Assembly (NCBI GenBank): GCA_016788115.1
Contig: JAEURR010000008.1
Coordinates: 62,001-126,000 of the forward strand
Source: Chthonomonas sp.
GTDB lineage: Bacteria; Armatimonadota; Fimbriimonadia; Fimbriimonadales; Fimbriimonadaceae
Length of the DNA: 64,000 nucleotides
Direction: 5' to 3'
Both the position numbers and the translations under genes were made by a program. The notes under the pieces were generated by a model. It made no database searches and was not told where the DNA came from. It worked only from the letters and a program-made list of their open reading frames with translations. Positions 52,952-61,436 of the stretch are shown here, piece by piece. Numbering within the stretch: position 1 is the first letter of the stretch; every line of letters begins with the position of its first letter.

Positions 52952-53905
52952 ATGAGAAAATTGTGCACTGCGGTCGCCGCGGGTCTTGCTGTTTTTGCAG
53001 CGGTTCCGGCCTCGGGGACGCTGTTCTATGATAGTTTTGACACTGACACATCGGCCAGTTGGACGGTGAACAAGGGTCCGAACCCGGCTAACAACTACGC
53101 CACTTTCGCGGTGAACTACGCACCGTATAACATTCCGTCTGCGCCTGGTTCGACCGGGGGCACGACTTCGGGGCTCATGCTTGAGTCCAACGTGGCCGGG
53201 GGTATCTTCAGCGGATTGAGCGCTTCTCCAACCGGTTTGAACATCACCGGTGACTTCATCATGACCGCCGATGTGTGGCTGAACTTTATCGGCCCAGGAC
53301 CTGCAGGTGGAAGCGGCTCGACCCAGTTGGGTGGATTGGGCTTCGGCACGGCAGGTACCACGGCGCAGTGGGGAGGTGGTACCCAGGATAGTACGTACAT
53401 GGCGGTTACCACCGATGGAAACTCGGCTTCGGACTATCGGCTCTATTCGCCAGGCGTAGGTGGGACGACCAGCTATGCGTCGGGCAATGCGGTGTATGCC
53501 GCTCCGGGCGGTGCGATCAACGAGTCAAATGCGTATTACACCGCTGCGTTCCCTTCAGTTTCGCTTCCTGGGACTCAGAACGGGTTCGGAACGCAAACAG
53601 GGTCGACTCGCGCAGGATCCTCGGGCTTCAAGTGGCGCAAGTGGACGGTCACTCGAACCGGCACGGTCCTCACCTACTGGATTGATAGCCTGAAGATTGC
53701 CACAATCAACCATTCGAGCTACACCATGGGCGGCTCAAACCTGGCGATCAGCTATTTCGACTCGAACTCCACGAGCTCGATCGCCGGGACTCCGCGGTTG
53801 AACTTCATGCTGGTCGACAACATTCGAGTGGTACCCGAGCCCGCGACGTTCGTCGCGATGGGTCTGGGTGTCGTTGCGCTCCTACGTCGCAAGCGCCGCA
53901 GCTAA
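52952..53905 (+). CDS. PEP-CTERM exported protein
   Basis: This 317-residue protein has a signal peptide (MRKLCTAVAAGLAVFAAVPASG), a Gly/Ser/Thr/Asn-rich beta body with a lectin- or glucanase-like feel (LFYDSFDTDTSASWTVNKG, WRKWTVTRTGTVLTYWIDSL, LNFMLVDNIRVV), and the sorting tail VPEPATFVAMGLGVVALLRR. The GAAAGGAG ribosome site precedes the ATG at 52952. A strong terminator follows. No catalytic residues are evident; binding of a surface polysaccharide is possible. Confidence 0.87.
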   Translation: MRKLCTAVAAGLAVFAAVPASGTLFYDSFDTDTSASWTVNKGPNPANNYATFAVNYAPYNIPSAPGSTGGTTSGLMLESNVAGGIFSGLSASPTGLNITGDFIMTADVWLNFIGPGPAGGSGSTQLGGLGFGTAGTTAQWGGGTQDSTYMAVTTDGNSASDYRLYSPGVGGTTSYASGNAVYAAPGGAINESNAYYTAAFPSVSLPGTQNGFGTQTGSTRAGSSGFKWRKWTVTRTGTVLTYWIDSLKIATINHSSYTMGGSNLAISYFDSNSTSSIAGTPRLNFMLVDNIRVVPEPATFVAMGLGVVALLRRKRRS

Positions 53906-53926
53906 AACTGCGCCCCGATCACTCCT

Positions 53927-53959
53927 GACTGGCCCCAGAAGTTTCTTCTGGGGTCAGTC
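53927..53959. terminator. Bidirectional terminator between convergent genes
   Basis: A 15-bp stem (GACTGGCCCCAGAAG with its complement, one G-T pair) closes a TTT loop. It lies between the PEP-CTERM gene end (53905) and the convergent gene end (53966) and could stop transcription from both sides. Confidence 0.8.
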
Positions 53960-53965
53960 TTGCTG

Positions 53966-54484
53966 TTACCGCTCTTTCTTCGAGCGCCCGTCATAGCCGC
54001 CCCACTTCATATCCTCGTCGAGATGCTTGTCGAGGTACTCATGCCAGGGGTCCGGCGTCGGCTTCTTGATGGCAGAGGGTTTCGGCTCGGAGACGGGCGC
54101 AAGCTTCGCTCTGAGCCCTTCCAAACTCGACAGCGGCCGGTGCTGCAGTTCTTTACTACCCATCGACTGCAGCTCCCGCTCGGCTAGGTGCCGCTCAATC
54201 CGATCCCGTAGGCGGCTGAAACCCGGCATCGGTGCACCCGTGGAGGTCAGCGCACCGAGTGGCACTGAGATGAGCCCACCGCTGGTGATCACGTAGGCAC
54301 GTGTGCCATCCAGCGTGTACTCAGCTGCGCTCTTGTCGTTGCGACCGGGCTTGCTTGTGATTGGATAGACGAACGCCACATCAGCGAGCAAGTAAGCCAC
54401 CACCACCGGGCGACGAGGTTTGTCGGAGAAATTGGCGAGCTCGGTGCCCTTTGTCTCTGCAATCGCGATGTCCCCGTGGTGCAT
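53966..54484 (-). CDS. Putative PemK/MazF-fold protein with long C-terminal tail
   Basis: In this 172-residue protein, about residues 1-100 (HHGDIAIAETKGTELANFSD, RRPVVVAYLLADVAFVYPIT, then SGGLISVPLGALTSTG) resemble the SH3-like barrel of PemK/MazF ribonucleases in length and spacing, but the usual catalytic residues are not clear. The tail is charged and proline-rich (PVSEPKPSAIKKPTPDPWHE). There is no antitoxin gene beside it. It follows the tsf terminator on the same strand. The assignment is tentative. Confidence 0.45.
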   Translation of the reverse strand: MHHGDIAIAETKGTELANFSDKPRRPVVVAYLLADVAFVYPITSKPGRNDKSAAEYTLDGTRAYVITSGGLISVPLGALTSTGAPMPGFSRLRDRIERHLAERELQSMGSKELQHRPLSSLEGLRAKLAPVSEPKPSAIKKPTPDPWHEYLDKHLDEDMKWGGYDGRSKKER

Positions 54485-54511
54485 GGGCTCATTGTACGAC
54501 GCAACAAGAGA

Positions 54512-54545
54512 ACGAGCCCGCTCTGCATGTCTAGAACGGGCTCGT
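54512..54545 (-). terminator. Terminator of the rpsB-tsf operon
   Basis: ACGAGCCCG pairs with CGGGCTCGT around a 16-base loop, 17 bases after the tsf stop. On the minus strand it runs into TCTCTTGTTG. Confidence 0.65.
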
Positions 54546-54562
54546 ATTGAGGCTGAGAACTC

Positions 54563-55417
54563 TTAGCCTTCCGCGCCGACTTGCAATCGGAGGAAGTTGA
54601 CGACCTTGATGTCGCCGCCTGCCGCTTTGCTCTCTTCGGTGAGGTACTGGGAGACCGTCTTGGCCGCATCGGCGTAGAATGGCATCTCGAGGAGAACGAC
54701 CTGCTGGAAGAACTCCTTGTTGACGCGGCCCTGCGCAATGTTCTTGGCGACGTTCTCGGGCTTGCCCTCTTCGATCGCGCGCTTGGTCTGCTCCTGAACC
54801 AACTGGTCAATGGTCTCGGCAGGAACCGAATCCTTGTTCACGTACTCAGCCGAAGGGAAGGCAACCGCCTGGATGGCGACCTTGCGCCCGACGTCGTGTC
54901 CGTTGGCGGGGGTGCCAGAGAGCTCCACGATGGCAGCCTTGGTGCCGTCGTGGTGAACGTACGTAGCATAACTGTTCGTGGTCGAGACCATCTGCAGCGC
55001 CTTGGAGATTCGGATGTTCTCTCGAATGACCGCGACGGCCCCTTCTATGATCTCGCCTACCGTCTTGTCGCCGTGCTTGATCGCATTGGGATCGCTGCCC
55101 GGATCGTTGTGCAGGAAGATCTCGGCAAGTTCATCGGCCAGGGAGATGAATCGATCGTTGGTGGCCACAAAGTCGGTTTCGCACTCAAGAACCACGGCAC
55201 CGACGGCCTGGTGGTTACCGCTCTGCGAGATGGCGATTCGGCCTGCGCTCGTGGTGCGGCTGGCGCGCTTCACTGCGGCAGCCTTGCCCTTCTCGCGCAA
55301 GATCGCCTTAGCCTTTTCGTAGTCGCCGCCTGCTTCTTCCAGGGCGGCTTTGCACTCCATCATGGGTGCATCGGTTTCGTCTCGAAGTCGTTTTACGTCT
55401 GCTGCAGATACTGCCAT
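54563..55417 (-). CDS. tsf: Elongation factor Ts
   Basis: This 284-residue protein starts MAVSAADVKRLRDETDAPMM and has the EF-Ts signatures DVKRLRDETDAPMMECK and VVLECETDFVATND, then a core with EIIEGAVAVIRENIRISKAL. EF-Ts recycles EF-Tu by removing GDP. The frame is open for another 12 residues upstream, but the ATG at 55417 fits the family. It follows rpsB by 90 bases that contain a GC-rich hairpin. Confidence 0.96.
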   Translation of the reverse strand: MAVSAADVKRLRDETDAPMMECKAALEEAGGDYEKAKAILREKGKAAAVKRASRTTSAGRIAISQSGNHQAVGAVVLECETDFVATNDRFISLADELAEIFLHNDPGSDPNAIKHGDKTVGEIIEGAVAVIRENIRISKALQMVSTTNSYATYVHHDGTKAAIVELSGTPANGHDVGRKVAIQAVAFPSAEYVNKDSVPAETIDQLVQEQTKRAIEEGKPENVAKNIAQGRVNKEFFQQVVLLEMPFYADAAKTVSQYLTEESKAAGGDIKVVNFLRLQVGAEG

Positions 55418-55459
55418 GTTCTTGATTCTCCGGTCAGGTTGAGGGGGGGACAAAACTGC

Positions 55460-55490
55460 GGGTGCGCGGTCGGCTGTCGAACGCGCACCC
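55460..55490 (-). terminator. Hairpin between rpsB and tsf (possible attenuator)
   Basis: GGGTGCGCG pairs with CGCGCACCC around 13 bases; on the minus strand it is followed by CAGTTTTG. It looks like a weak terminator, so part of the transcripts may end after rpsB. Confidence 0.5.
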
Positions 55491-55507
55491 AGATGTTTGA
55501 ATGCGAG

Positions 55508-56317
55508 TTAGACTTCGCTGGTCGCTGCGACGTCGTCCGAGCCGAACGCGCGAAGCAGCTCTTCGTCGATGGGGATCGCCGAATCTTCGATCGGCTCTTC
55601 GCCTTCGGCGATGGTGCCTTCCACCAGCTGATCGCTCAGCGGGCGAGCTTCCAGGATGACGTCGCTAAACTTCTGCGTCACCAATCGGATCGAGCGGATC
55701 GCATCGTCGTTGCCAGGGATGACCACGTCGGCATCGTCCGGATTGCAGTTCGTGTCCACGATCGCGACGATGGGGATACCGAGCGTGCGCGCCTCGTGGA
55801 CGGCAATCTGCTCCTTGTTGAGGTCAACGATGAACATGCAGCTCGGGACGCCGTTCAGTTCGCGAATCCCTTCCAGGTAACGGTTCAGCTTGTCGCGCTC
55901 TTCCATTCGCTTCAGCTGCTCCTTCTTGGGAAGTCGGTCGAGGTAGCCGTCTTCGACCATCCGATCTAGTTCCTTCAGCCGCGCGACGCGACCCTGGATG
56001 GTCTTCTGGTTAGTGAGCATGCCGCCGAGCCATCGCTCGCTGACCCAGTACTGACCGGATCGCTGAGCGGCTTCGCGGACGGCTGCTTGCGCCTGCTTCT
56101 TGGTACCTACGAAGAGCACGCTGCCACCGTCTTCGACGATCTTCTTCACGTAATCAAGCGCATCTTCGAAAAGCTTGATGGTTTGGTGAAGGTCGACGAT
56201 GTAGATGCCGTTGCGCGCGCCGTAGATGTAGCGCTTCATTTTGGGGTTCCACTTGCGTGTGGGGTGTCCGAAGTGGACGCCTGCTTCAAGCAGTTCCTTC
56301 ATGCTTAGTTGTGCCAT
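55508..56317 (-). CDS. rpsB: 30S ribosomal protein S2
   Basis: This 269-residue protein has the S2 signatures [52 protein letters not shown] and [18 protein letters not shown]. It binds the 30S head. The C-terminal acidic tail ([16 protein letters not shown]) is longer than in E. coli. It starts the rpsB-tsf operon, with AAAGGAG before the ATG at 56317. Confidence 0.97.
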   Translation of the reverse strand: MAQLSMKELLEAGVHFGHPTRKWNPKMKRYIYGARNGIYIVDLHQTIKLFEDALDYVKKIVEDGGSVLFVGTKKQAQAAVREAAQRSGQYWVSERWLGGMLTNQKTIQGRVARLKELDRMVEDGYLDRLPKKEQLKRMEERDKLNRYLEGIRELNGVPSCMFIVDLNKEQIAVHEARTLGIPIVAIVDTNCNPDDADVVIPGNDDAIRSIRLVTQKFSDVILEARPLSDQLVEGTIAEGEEPIEDSAIPIDEELLRAFGSDDVAATSEV

Positions 56318-56380
56318 GGTATGTCTGAATAGCTCCTTTGGGTTCTTCCTCCGGGTGATGTTTGGTCACACGCGCTTAAA

Positions 56381-56394
56381 CAGCCCGAAGGCTG
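56381..56394 (-). promoter_or_regulatory. Leader hairpin CAGCC-TTCG-GGCTG before rpsB
   Basis: Read on the minus strand, the sequence CAGCC, TTCG loop, GGCTG forms a stable small stem about 65 bases before rpsB. S2 leaders often self-regulate; this may be part of such an element, but I did not match the known consensus. Confidence 0.35.
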
Positions 56395-56450
56395 ACCCGA
56401 AGCGCAACACACCCGTGCGTATTTTCGCGAAGAGCTATTTTACCCCAAGC

Positions 56451-56870
56451 TCAGTGCCGGTAGATTGAATATGGGTTGAACCCAGGGTCCAGCGCGATGC
56501 GGTGGGCACAGAGCTGGCCCACATGGTAGCCATCGTGCTGGAGGATGAAGCCGCAAGCCATCTCCTCAACCTTGGGATCGTCGCTGCCCTTGATCATTGC
56601 GACGGCCTCGTCCCTCTTGGCGCGCCAGCGATTCGCGATATCGGCCTTGACGTCGTCCGGCAGCGTGTAGGAACCCCACTCGTGGCTGCCACCCTGGGAC
56701 ATCACGATGCAGGCGTGATACACCTCGTAAAGATGCTCCATATGCTCGCGCGGAGACATCATCGAAGGAAGCGCTTTAGCATCGAGATCGGCTCCTGAAA
56801 GCCCGGCAAGGGACTGATCGAGTTGGTATCCTGAGTCGTCGACGGCGGCGAGGATCGCGGCGTTTGGCAT
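56451..56870 (-). CDS. DinB-like four-helix protein
   Basis: This 139-residue protein has the DinB/DUF1572-like pattern: SGYQLDQSLAGLSGADLDAK, MSPREHMEHLYEVYHACIVM, MACGFILQHDGYHVGQLCAH, with the His that could bind metal in the last two helices. No reaction can be assigned. The ATG at 56870 is preferred over an upstream start that adds 16 unrelated residues. It is divergent from the methyltransferase gene. Confidence 0.75.
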   Translation of the reverse strand: MPNAAILAAVDDSGYQLDQSLAGLSGADLDAKALPSMMSPREHMEHLYEVYHACIVMSQGGSHEWGSYTLPDDVKADIANRWRAKRDEAVAMIKGSDDPKVEEMACGFILQHDGYHVGQLCAHRIALDPGFNPYSIYRH

Positions 56871-56903
56871 GCCCGTGAGTTTACAGCGTGGCGAGGAATA
56901 AGT

Positions 56904-57629
56904 ATGCAATCTGAGCACGATTCAAGCGGTTGGGTTTCGTCCGCCGACGCATGGGCCGATTTCGTGGAGCGGGATGTCAACCGCGTCGCACTCTTGGATC
57001 CCGTGATGCTCAGGCTCTGCGGGGATGTGCGCGGGAAGCGAACCCTTGACGTCGGTTGTGGTGAAGGGCGTTTTGCTCGCATGCTCGCGGCACAAGGCGC
57101 ATTCGTCACCGGCATTGATCCGACCGTCCCGCTGATCGACTTGGCCGAGGAGCGGGGTGGTGGCCCCGAGTACGCCGCAATGCCAGCTGAATCGCTCGAC
57201 TTTGCGGACAACTCATTCGATCTGGTCGTCAGCTATGTTGTCCTGGTGGACATCAATGACTACCGGCGCGCCCTCCAAGAATCGACTCGGGTGCTCGCCC
57301 CAGGGGGGCGCATGGTCGTGAGTAACCTGAACGGGTTTGTGACTTCGGTGGTCAGTCCGTGGCACAAGGACGAGGACGGCAATCGCCTGCACGTGGCCGT
57401 CGACCAGTACCACGACGCTCGTCCGGACCGGGTGGCTTGGGCAGGCATGGAGATCGTCAATTGGCACCGACCGCTATCCGACTACATGCAGGCATTCCTG
57501 GAGTGCGGGCTACGGCTCGATCACTTTGAAGAACCGCGGCCTACCCCCGAAGCCATGGCCACGCACCCCAAAGTTGCCTACAACGATCGGGTTCCTTGGT
57601 TCCACGCGATGGTGTGGTCGAAACGGTGA
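56904..57629 (+). CDS. SAM-dependent methyltransferase (class I)
   Basis: This 241-residue protein has class I motifs: RTLDVGCGEGRFARMLA (motif I), VTGIDPTVPLIDLAEE, AESLDFADNSFDLVVSY, and LAPGGRMVVSNLNGF. Later blocks (WHRPLSDYMQAFLECGLRLD) are typical of Methyltransf_11-type enzymes. The acceptor is unknown. Its stop overlaps the GTG start of aat by four bases (GTGA), so they are probably expressed together. Confidence 0.88.
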   Translation: MQSEHDSSGWVSSADAWADFVERDVNRVALLDPVMLRLCGDVRGKRTLDVGCGEGRFARMLAAQGAFVTGIDPTVPLIDLAEERGGGPEYAAMPAESLDFADNSFDLVVSYVVLVDINDYRRALQESTRVLAPGGRMVVSNLNGFVTSVVSPWHKDEDGNRLHVAVDQYHDARPDRVAWAGMEIVNWHRPLSDYMQAFLECGLRLDHFEEPRPTPEAMATHPKVAYNDRVPWFHAMVWSKR

Positions 57630-58216
57630 ACCCAGAATCGCTGGACACGCACACGCTACGCCAGGCTTATGCCTTGGGAATCTTTCCCATGGGTGACGAT
57701 TCGGGGGAGATCAGCTTCTATCAGCCCTTGGACCGAGCCTTGCTCCCGATCACCGGGCTCCACATTTCGCGGTCACTTCAGAAGTTCCTGCGCAAGCACG
57801 CGTACCGCGTTTCGTTCGATGAAGACTTCGAAGGGACGATGAGAAGCTGCATACGTCCCGTCGAGAACTGGATTACCGAGGAACTCATCCGGGTATACGT
57901 TGAGGCGCACCGCGAAGGGTGGGCGCACTCGTGCGAGGTTTGGGATGGTTCCGAACTCGTGGGTGGCACGTACGGTGTGGCGATCGGCGAGATATTCTCG
58001 GCGGAATCCATGTTTCATCGTCGGACAAACGCTAGCAAACTGGCGCTCCATTCGATGGTCACACGTTGCAGGGAAGTAGGGTTCAAGTTCTTCGACGCTC
58101 AGGTCATGAATCCCCACTTGAAATCACTCGGTGCCTACGAGATTTCGCAAGCGGTGTACGAATACCACTTGCGTCGCGGATTGAACCAGAGGACGATCTG
58201 GGATCTTCGGGCCTAG
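57626..58216 (+). CDS. aat: Leucyl/phenylalanyl-tRNA-protein transferase
   Basis: This 196-residue protein has ALGIFPMGDDSGEISFYQPL, a GNAT-like core with HSCEVWDGSELVGGTYGVAI, and the family signature EIFSAESMFHRRTNASKLAL, then GFKFFDAQVMNPHLKSLGA. It adds Leu or Phe from tRNA to proteins with N-terminal Arg or Lys, marking them for ClpAP breakdown by the N-end rule. The GTG at 57626 is favoured by overlap with the upstream stop. Its stop overlaps the convergent sdhB stop. Confidence 0.93.
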   Translation: MNPESLDTHTLRQAYALGIFPMGDDSGEISFYQPLDRALLPITGLHISRSLQKFLRKHAYRVSFDEDFEGTMRSCIRPVENWITEELIRVYVEAHREGWAHSCEVWDGSELVGGTYGVAIGEIFSAESMFHRRTNASKLALHSMVTRCREVGFKFFDAQVMNPHLKSLGAYEISQAVYEYHLRRGLNQRTIWDLRA

Positions 58217-58980
58217 ACGATGCCCATCCACCGCTTGACCTTGTGAACGGTCGTGTCGCGGTTGATCTGCGCGATGGCAGTCGTCAGAGGGACCCCCTTC
58301 GGGCACACCTTCACGCAGTTCTGCGCATTTCCGCAGTTCGTGATCCCCTCTGCGCTGGTCATCACCTCTAGGCGCTCGTTCTGGAGCGAGACTCCGACGG
58401 GATGAAGATTGAACAGCAGAGCCTGGCCGACTGCGGCGGGGCCAATGAACTCGGTCTTTTCACTCACCTGCGGGCACGCCTCCATGCAGCAGCCGCACGT
58501 CATGCAGCGACTGAGCGCGTACCGAAACTGTCGGACGTGGTCGTCTTGGGGTTGGGCCATTCCGAGGTCGTACGAACCATCGATCGGGACCCAGGCTTTG
58601 ACCTTCTTCAGGTTCTCAAACATCTCGCCGCGATCTACTGAGAGGTCGCGGACGAGGGGAAACTTCTTCATCGGCTCAAGGGTGAGCTCAAGCACGTCGC
58701 CATGGACCTCGGCGCAATCATCCACTAGCGCGGAACAGGCCTGGCGGATGTCGCCGTTCACGTACATGGTGCACGAGCCGCAGACTTCTTCCAGACACGC
58801 TGCATCCCACACGGGTGGGGCAACCTCCTGGCGGTCGACGGTGACCGGATTCTTCCGAATCTCCATGAGCGCAGAGATTACGTTCATGCTCTCCCGATAG
58901 TCGATCTCGAACGTGTCGAAATGCGACGATTGGCCGCCATGTGTCTGGCGATGCACCCTGATTCGGACGGTCTTCGGCAT
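58213..58980 (-). CDS. sdhB: Succinate dehydrogenase/fumarate reductase iron-sulfur subunit
   Basis: This 255-residue protein has the three Fe-S sets of SdhB: CLEEVCGSCTMYVNG (2Fe-2S), CMTCGCCMEACPQ (4Fe-4S) and CGNAQNCVKVCPKG (3Fe-4S). It passes electrons from the flavin subunit to the quinone. No sdhA or sdhC gene neighbours it: upstream on the same strand are a terminator and a pilin-like gene. The ATG at 58980 is the family start. The terminal part (TTAIAQINRDTTVHKVKRWM) is typical. Confidence 0.95.
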   Translation of the reverse strand: MPKTVRIRVHRQTHGGQSSHFDTFEIDYRESMNVISALMEIRKNPVTVDRQEVAPPVWDAACLEEVCGSCTMYVNGDIRQACSALVDDCAEVHGDVLELTLEPMKKFPLVRDLSVDRGEMFENLKKVKAWVPIDGSYDLGMAQPQDDHVRQFRYALSRCMTCGCCMEACPQVSEKTEFIGPAAVGQALLFNLHPVGVSLQNERLEVMTSAEGITNCGNAQNCVKVCPKGVPLTTAIAQINRDTTVHKVKRWMGIV

Positions 58981-59049
58981 AAGTCTCTCCTGATTCTAAC
59001 CCAATTCTCGGCGGTGCGTCTGCGTTGGAAGATGGGGTGGGCAAAAAGA

Positions 59050-59080
59050 GAAGCCAGTCGAGCTAAACTCGACCGGCTTC
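59050..59080 (-). terminator. Terminator after the pilin-like gene
   Basis: GAAGCC, a one-base mismatch, then GTCGAG pairs with CTCGAC and GGCTTC around CTAAA. On the minus strand it is followed by TCTTTTTG. It lies between the pilin-like gene and sdhB, so sdhB needs its own promoter. Confidence 0.75.
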
Positions 59081-59104
59081 TTTGACTTGCGGTGGAGGGA
59101 CAGG

Positions 59105-59944
59105 TCAGTCGACCGGTTCGCCAACGAGGTCGGGGATACCGTTCAGGTCGAACGGAAGGTTGTAGCAGTTGACTTCGGGCGTACCGGTGGCTGCCAGGTT
59201 CGGACCCTTGCCAGTGATGTTCGCCGTGGCTTGCTTCGTATTAACGTGACCGTCGGCATAGCTGATGACGATCGAGTCGCTGTGTCGAGGCGCACCCGCG
59301 AAATTGTAGCGGTTGAACGGCACTGGCGGCTTGAGATAAGCGAGCAGTGTCGGCACATTGTTGACGCGCGTTGCGAACTGGGCACCGTACTTGGCGCGGT
59401 ACTTGTTATCCACGTTGGCGTTGGTGTAGTCCGCGCTGTAGAACATGACTGTGTCAACCGGGAACGGGATAGAGCTTGCGCTGCGAACGCCGTCAGCCGA
59501 ACCAACCGTTGGCGGGATGCCCGGATCTTCGAACAGTGCGAAGTTGAAAGCAACGCCAGCGGCGGTCAGCTTCTGAGGCGAGCTGTAGGGGCCGCCTGGG
59601 GCCTTCGTGGTCAAAATGTCTGCCCAGTTGATCGCCTTGGGATCTGCCGGATCGAGGAAGATATCCTTGTTCTTGGTGTACGGCATGATCACGTCATAGG
59701 CTGAGTACACAAGCTTGGGGGTCGAGACCGTGTCGAAGTACGCCGACTGAGGGTACGTATCGTCGTTGTCGTCGGTGTACATGACCACAGCCAGCGAGTT
59801 CTGCTTGAGGTTGCTGACGGCGGCGGTCTTCTTCGCAGCAGCCTTCGCCTGGGCGAAAACTGGGAAGAGGATAGCGGCGAGAATGGCGATGATCGCGATG
59901 ACCACCAACAGTTCGATAAGAGTAAAGGCCTTTGAATGGCGCAT
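59105..59944 (-). CDS. Type IV pilin-like protein with prepilin N-terminus (DUF1559-type)
   Basis: This 279-residue protein starts MRHSKAFTLIELLVVIAIIA, a class-III/type IV prepilin signal with a Phe at +1 and Glu at +5, then LAAILFPVFAQAKAAAKKTA and NLKQNSLAVVMYTDDNDDTY. The C-terminal beta domain ends with a HSDSIVISYADGHVNTKQA-like block ('H-X9-DG' type) as in DUF1559 pseudopilins. It would be cleaved by a prepilin peptidase and assembled at the surface. Start fixed by AGGAG at 59954 and the signal at 59944. Members are common in this phylum. Confidence 0.9.
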   Translation of the reverse strand: MRHSKAFTLIELLVVIAIIAILAAILFPVFAQAKAAAKKTAAVSNLKQNSLAVVMYTDDNDDTYPQSAYFDTVSTPKLVYSAYDVIMPYTKNKDIFLDPADPKAINWADILTTKAPGGPYSSPQKLTAAGVAFNFALFEDPGIPPTVGSADGVRSASSIPFPVDTVMFYSADYTNANVDNKYRAKYGAQFATRVNNVPTLLAYLKPPVPFNRYNFAGAPRHSDSIVISYADGHVNTKQATANITGKGPNLAATGTPEVNCYNLPFDLNGIPDLVGEPVD

Positions 59945-60138
59945 TCGGTTCTCCTGTGAGCGAATTGGATACATTATCTGAGAGCCCTGGCACCGAGTCA
60001 AAGTTCGTGCCATATCTGCTTCAGTCTTGCTAGGCGTGTGATGATAGCTCATATGAAACAACGATGTCACTACTTGGTGCATCCGAGAACATGGGACGCC
60101 GCATCGGCTGAGTTGTTCCGTCCAGGTAGAATTCGCGT

Positions 60139-60891
60139 GTGTCGCAGGTTCAAACAGCCGTGAAAAATGCCCACCCCACCGCAGAATTGCTAGGGTTTTC
60201 GGTTAGTCTGCTTGACATGGATCAAACCTTAGAGTTTTTTCAAGATTTGATTTCACAGCGGGAGCCGAACCTGATCATGACCCTGGATGCGACCGCGCTC
60301 GTCCTCGCCCAAGAGCTCCCCGGATTCGCCGACATCATCCGCAGAGCCACGCTGCGGACCGCCGATGGCGCGGGCGTGAAATGGGCGCTCCGACGCAAAG
60401 GACACACCGTCACGCGCGTGAGCGGCGTTGACTTGGTGGAGCGCATGACCGAACTGAGCGCGCAAAGAGGGTATCGGCTCTATTTCATCGGCGCAGAGCC
60501 CGGTGTGACAGACCTCGCAGCCGAGCGGCTTCGCTTGAAGTATCCAGGATGCAACATCGTCGGTACGCACCACGGGTATTTCCCTGCGGACAGCGACCCA
60601 GTGGTCGCGGCGGACATCGCCAAGTTAAAGCCGGATGTCGTCTTTGCCGCCATGGGGATGCCACGCCAAGAGCAGTTCATCCTGAACACGATGCAGGCCA
60701 TCGGTGCTCCGATCATGATGGGCGTCGGTGGCTCTTTCGATGTGTTCAGCGGTAAGACGAAGCGAGCCCCCAAGTTGATGCAGGCGCTTCACTTAGAGTG
60801 GCTTTGGCGTCTCATGCTGAACCCGACCAAGATTGCCAAGGTCAAGAAGCTGCCGAAATTCGCACTAATGGTCCTACGGGAGGGGCGGTGA
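60139..60891 (+). CDS. WecG/TagA/CpsF-family glycosyltransferase (GT26)
   Basis: This 250-residue protein has TLDATALVLAQELPGFADII, the motif TADGAGVKWALRR, YRLYFIGAEPGVTDLAAERL, FAAMGMPRQEQFI, GVGGSFDVFSGKTKRAPKLM and LEWLWRLMLNPTK, all GT26 landmarks. Members add N-acetylmannosamine or related sugars to a lipid-linked saccharide for wall or capsule polymers. The exact sugar is unknown. It starts with GTG at 60139, and its stop overlaps the cobalamin transferase start. Confidence 0.9.
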   Translation: MSQVQTAVKNAHPTAELLGFSVSLLDMDQTLEFFQDLISQREPNLIMTLDATALVLAQELPGFADIIRRATLRTADGAGVKWALRRKGHTVTRVSGVDLVERMTELSAQRGYRLYFIGAEPGVTDLAAERLRLKYPGCNIVGTHHGYFPADSDPVVAADIAKLKPDVVFAAMGMPRQEQFILNTMQAIGAPIMMGVGGSFDVFSGKTKRAPKLMQALHLEWLWRLMLNPTKIAKVKKLPKFALMVLREGR

Positions 60892-61436
60892 AGATTTACA
60901 CGAAGAGCGGTGACGCGGGCGAGACCGGTCTGTACGGTCCTCAGAGGGTCCCCAAGACGGATCCTCGGATCCAGGCGGTCGGCCACCTTGACGAGCTTAA
61001 CAGCCATCTGGGAGTGTGCGTAGGTCAGTGCCGAGATGCAGACGTGCTACGGATCCTGAAGGTGTGCCAGAGTGCGCTCTTCGACATTGGCGCGGAGATC
61101 GCGAGCGTGGACCAGAACATCGAAGCGATTCATCCCGCCCACATTGACCTGCTTGAGCACTCCATGGACCAGTGCACAGCCGGACTCCCTGAGCTGCGGA
61201 CCTTTATCCTTCCGGGCGGATCACCGGGTGCTACCGCGCTGCACGTGGCGCGCACCGTCTGCCGTCGCGCAGAGCGCGAATTGTGGCGACTTCATGAAAC
61301 TCACCCAGTTCGATCGCAAACCTTCATCTTCTTAAATCGTCTATCTGATTGGATCTTTACGGCCGCCAGGTGGGAAAATCACTGCACGGGCTGCCCCGAC
61401 ATCGAGTGGCAGGCATTCTCAAAGGAAACTCTATGA
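60888..61436 (+). CDS. Cob(I)yrinic acid a,c-diamide adenosyltransferase, PduO type
   Basis: This 182-residue protein has the PduO/ACA signature YTKSGDAGETGLYGPQRVPK, AVGHLDELNSHLG, FILPGGSPGATALHVARTVC and RRAERELWRLHE. It adds the adenosyl group to cobalamin from ATP. The GTG at 60888 overlaps the previous stop (GTGA), and its own stop overlaps the next ATG. It could serve cobalamin-dependent enzymes such as QueG (which uses cobalamin), but that is not shown. Confidence 0.93.
   Translation: MKIYTKSGDAGETGLYGPQRVPKTDPRIQAVGHLDELNSHLGVCVGQCRDADVLRILKVCQSALFDIGAEIASVDQNIEAIHPAHIDLLEHSMDQCTAGLPELRTFILPGGSPGATALHVARTVCRRAERELWRLHETHPVRSQTFIFLNRLSDWIFTAARWENHCTGCPDIEWQAFSKETL

Noticed and set aside
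54581-55969. A 462-codon plus-strand frame opposite tsf and rpsB.
   Set aside because: It mirrors two well-known genes; long shadow frames are common in G+C-rich coding DNA.
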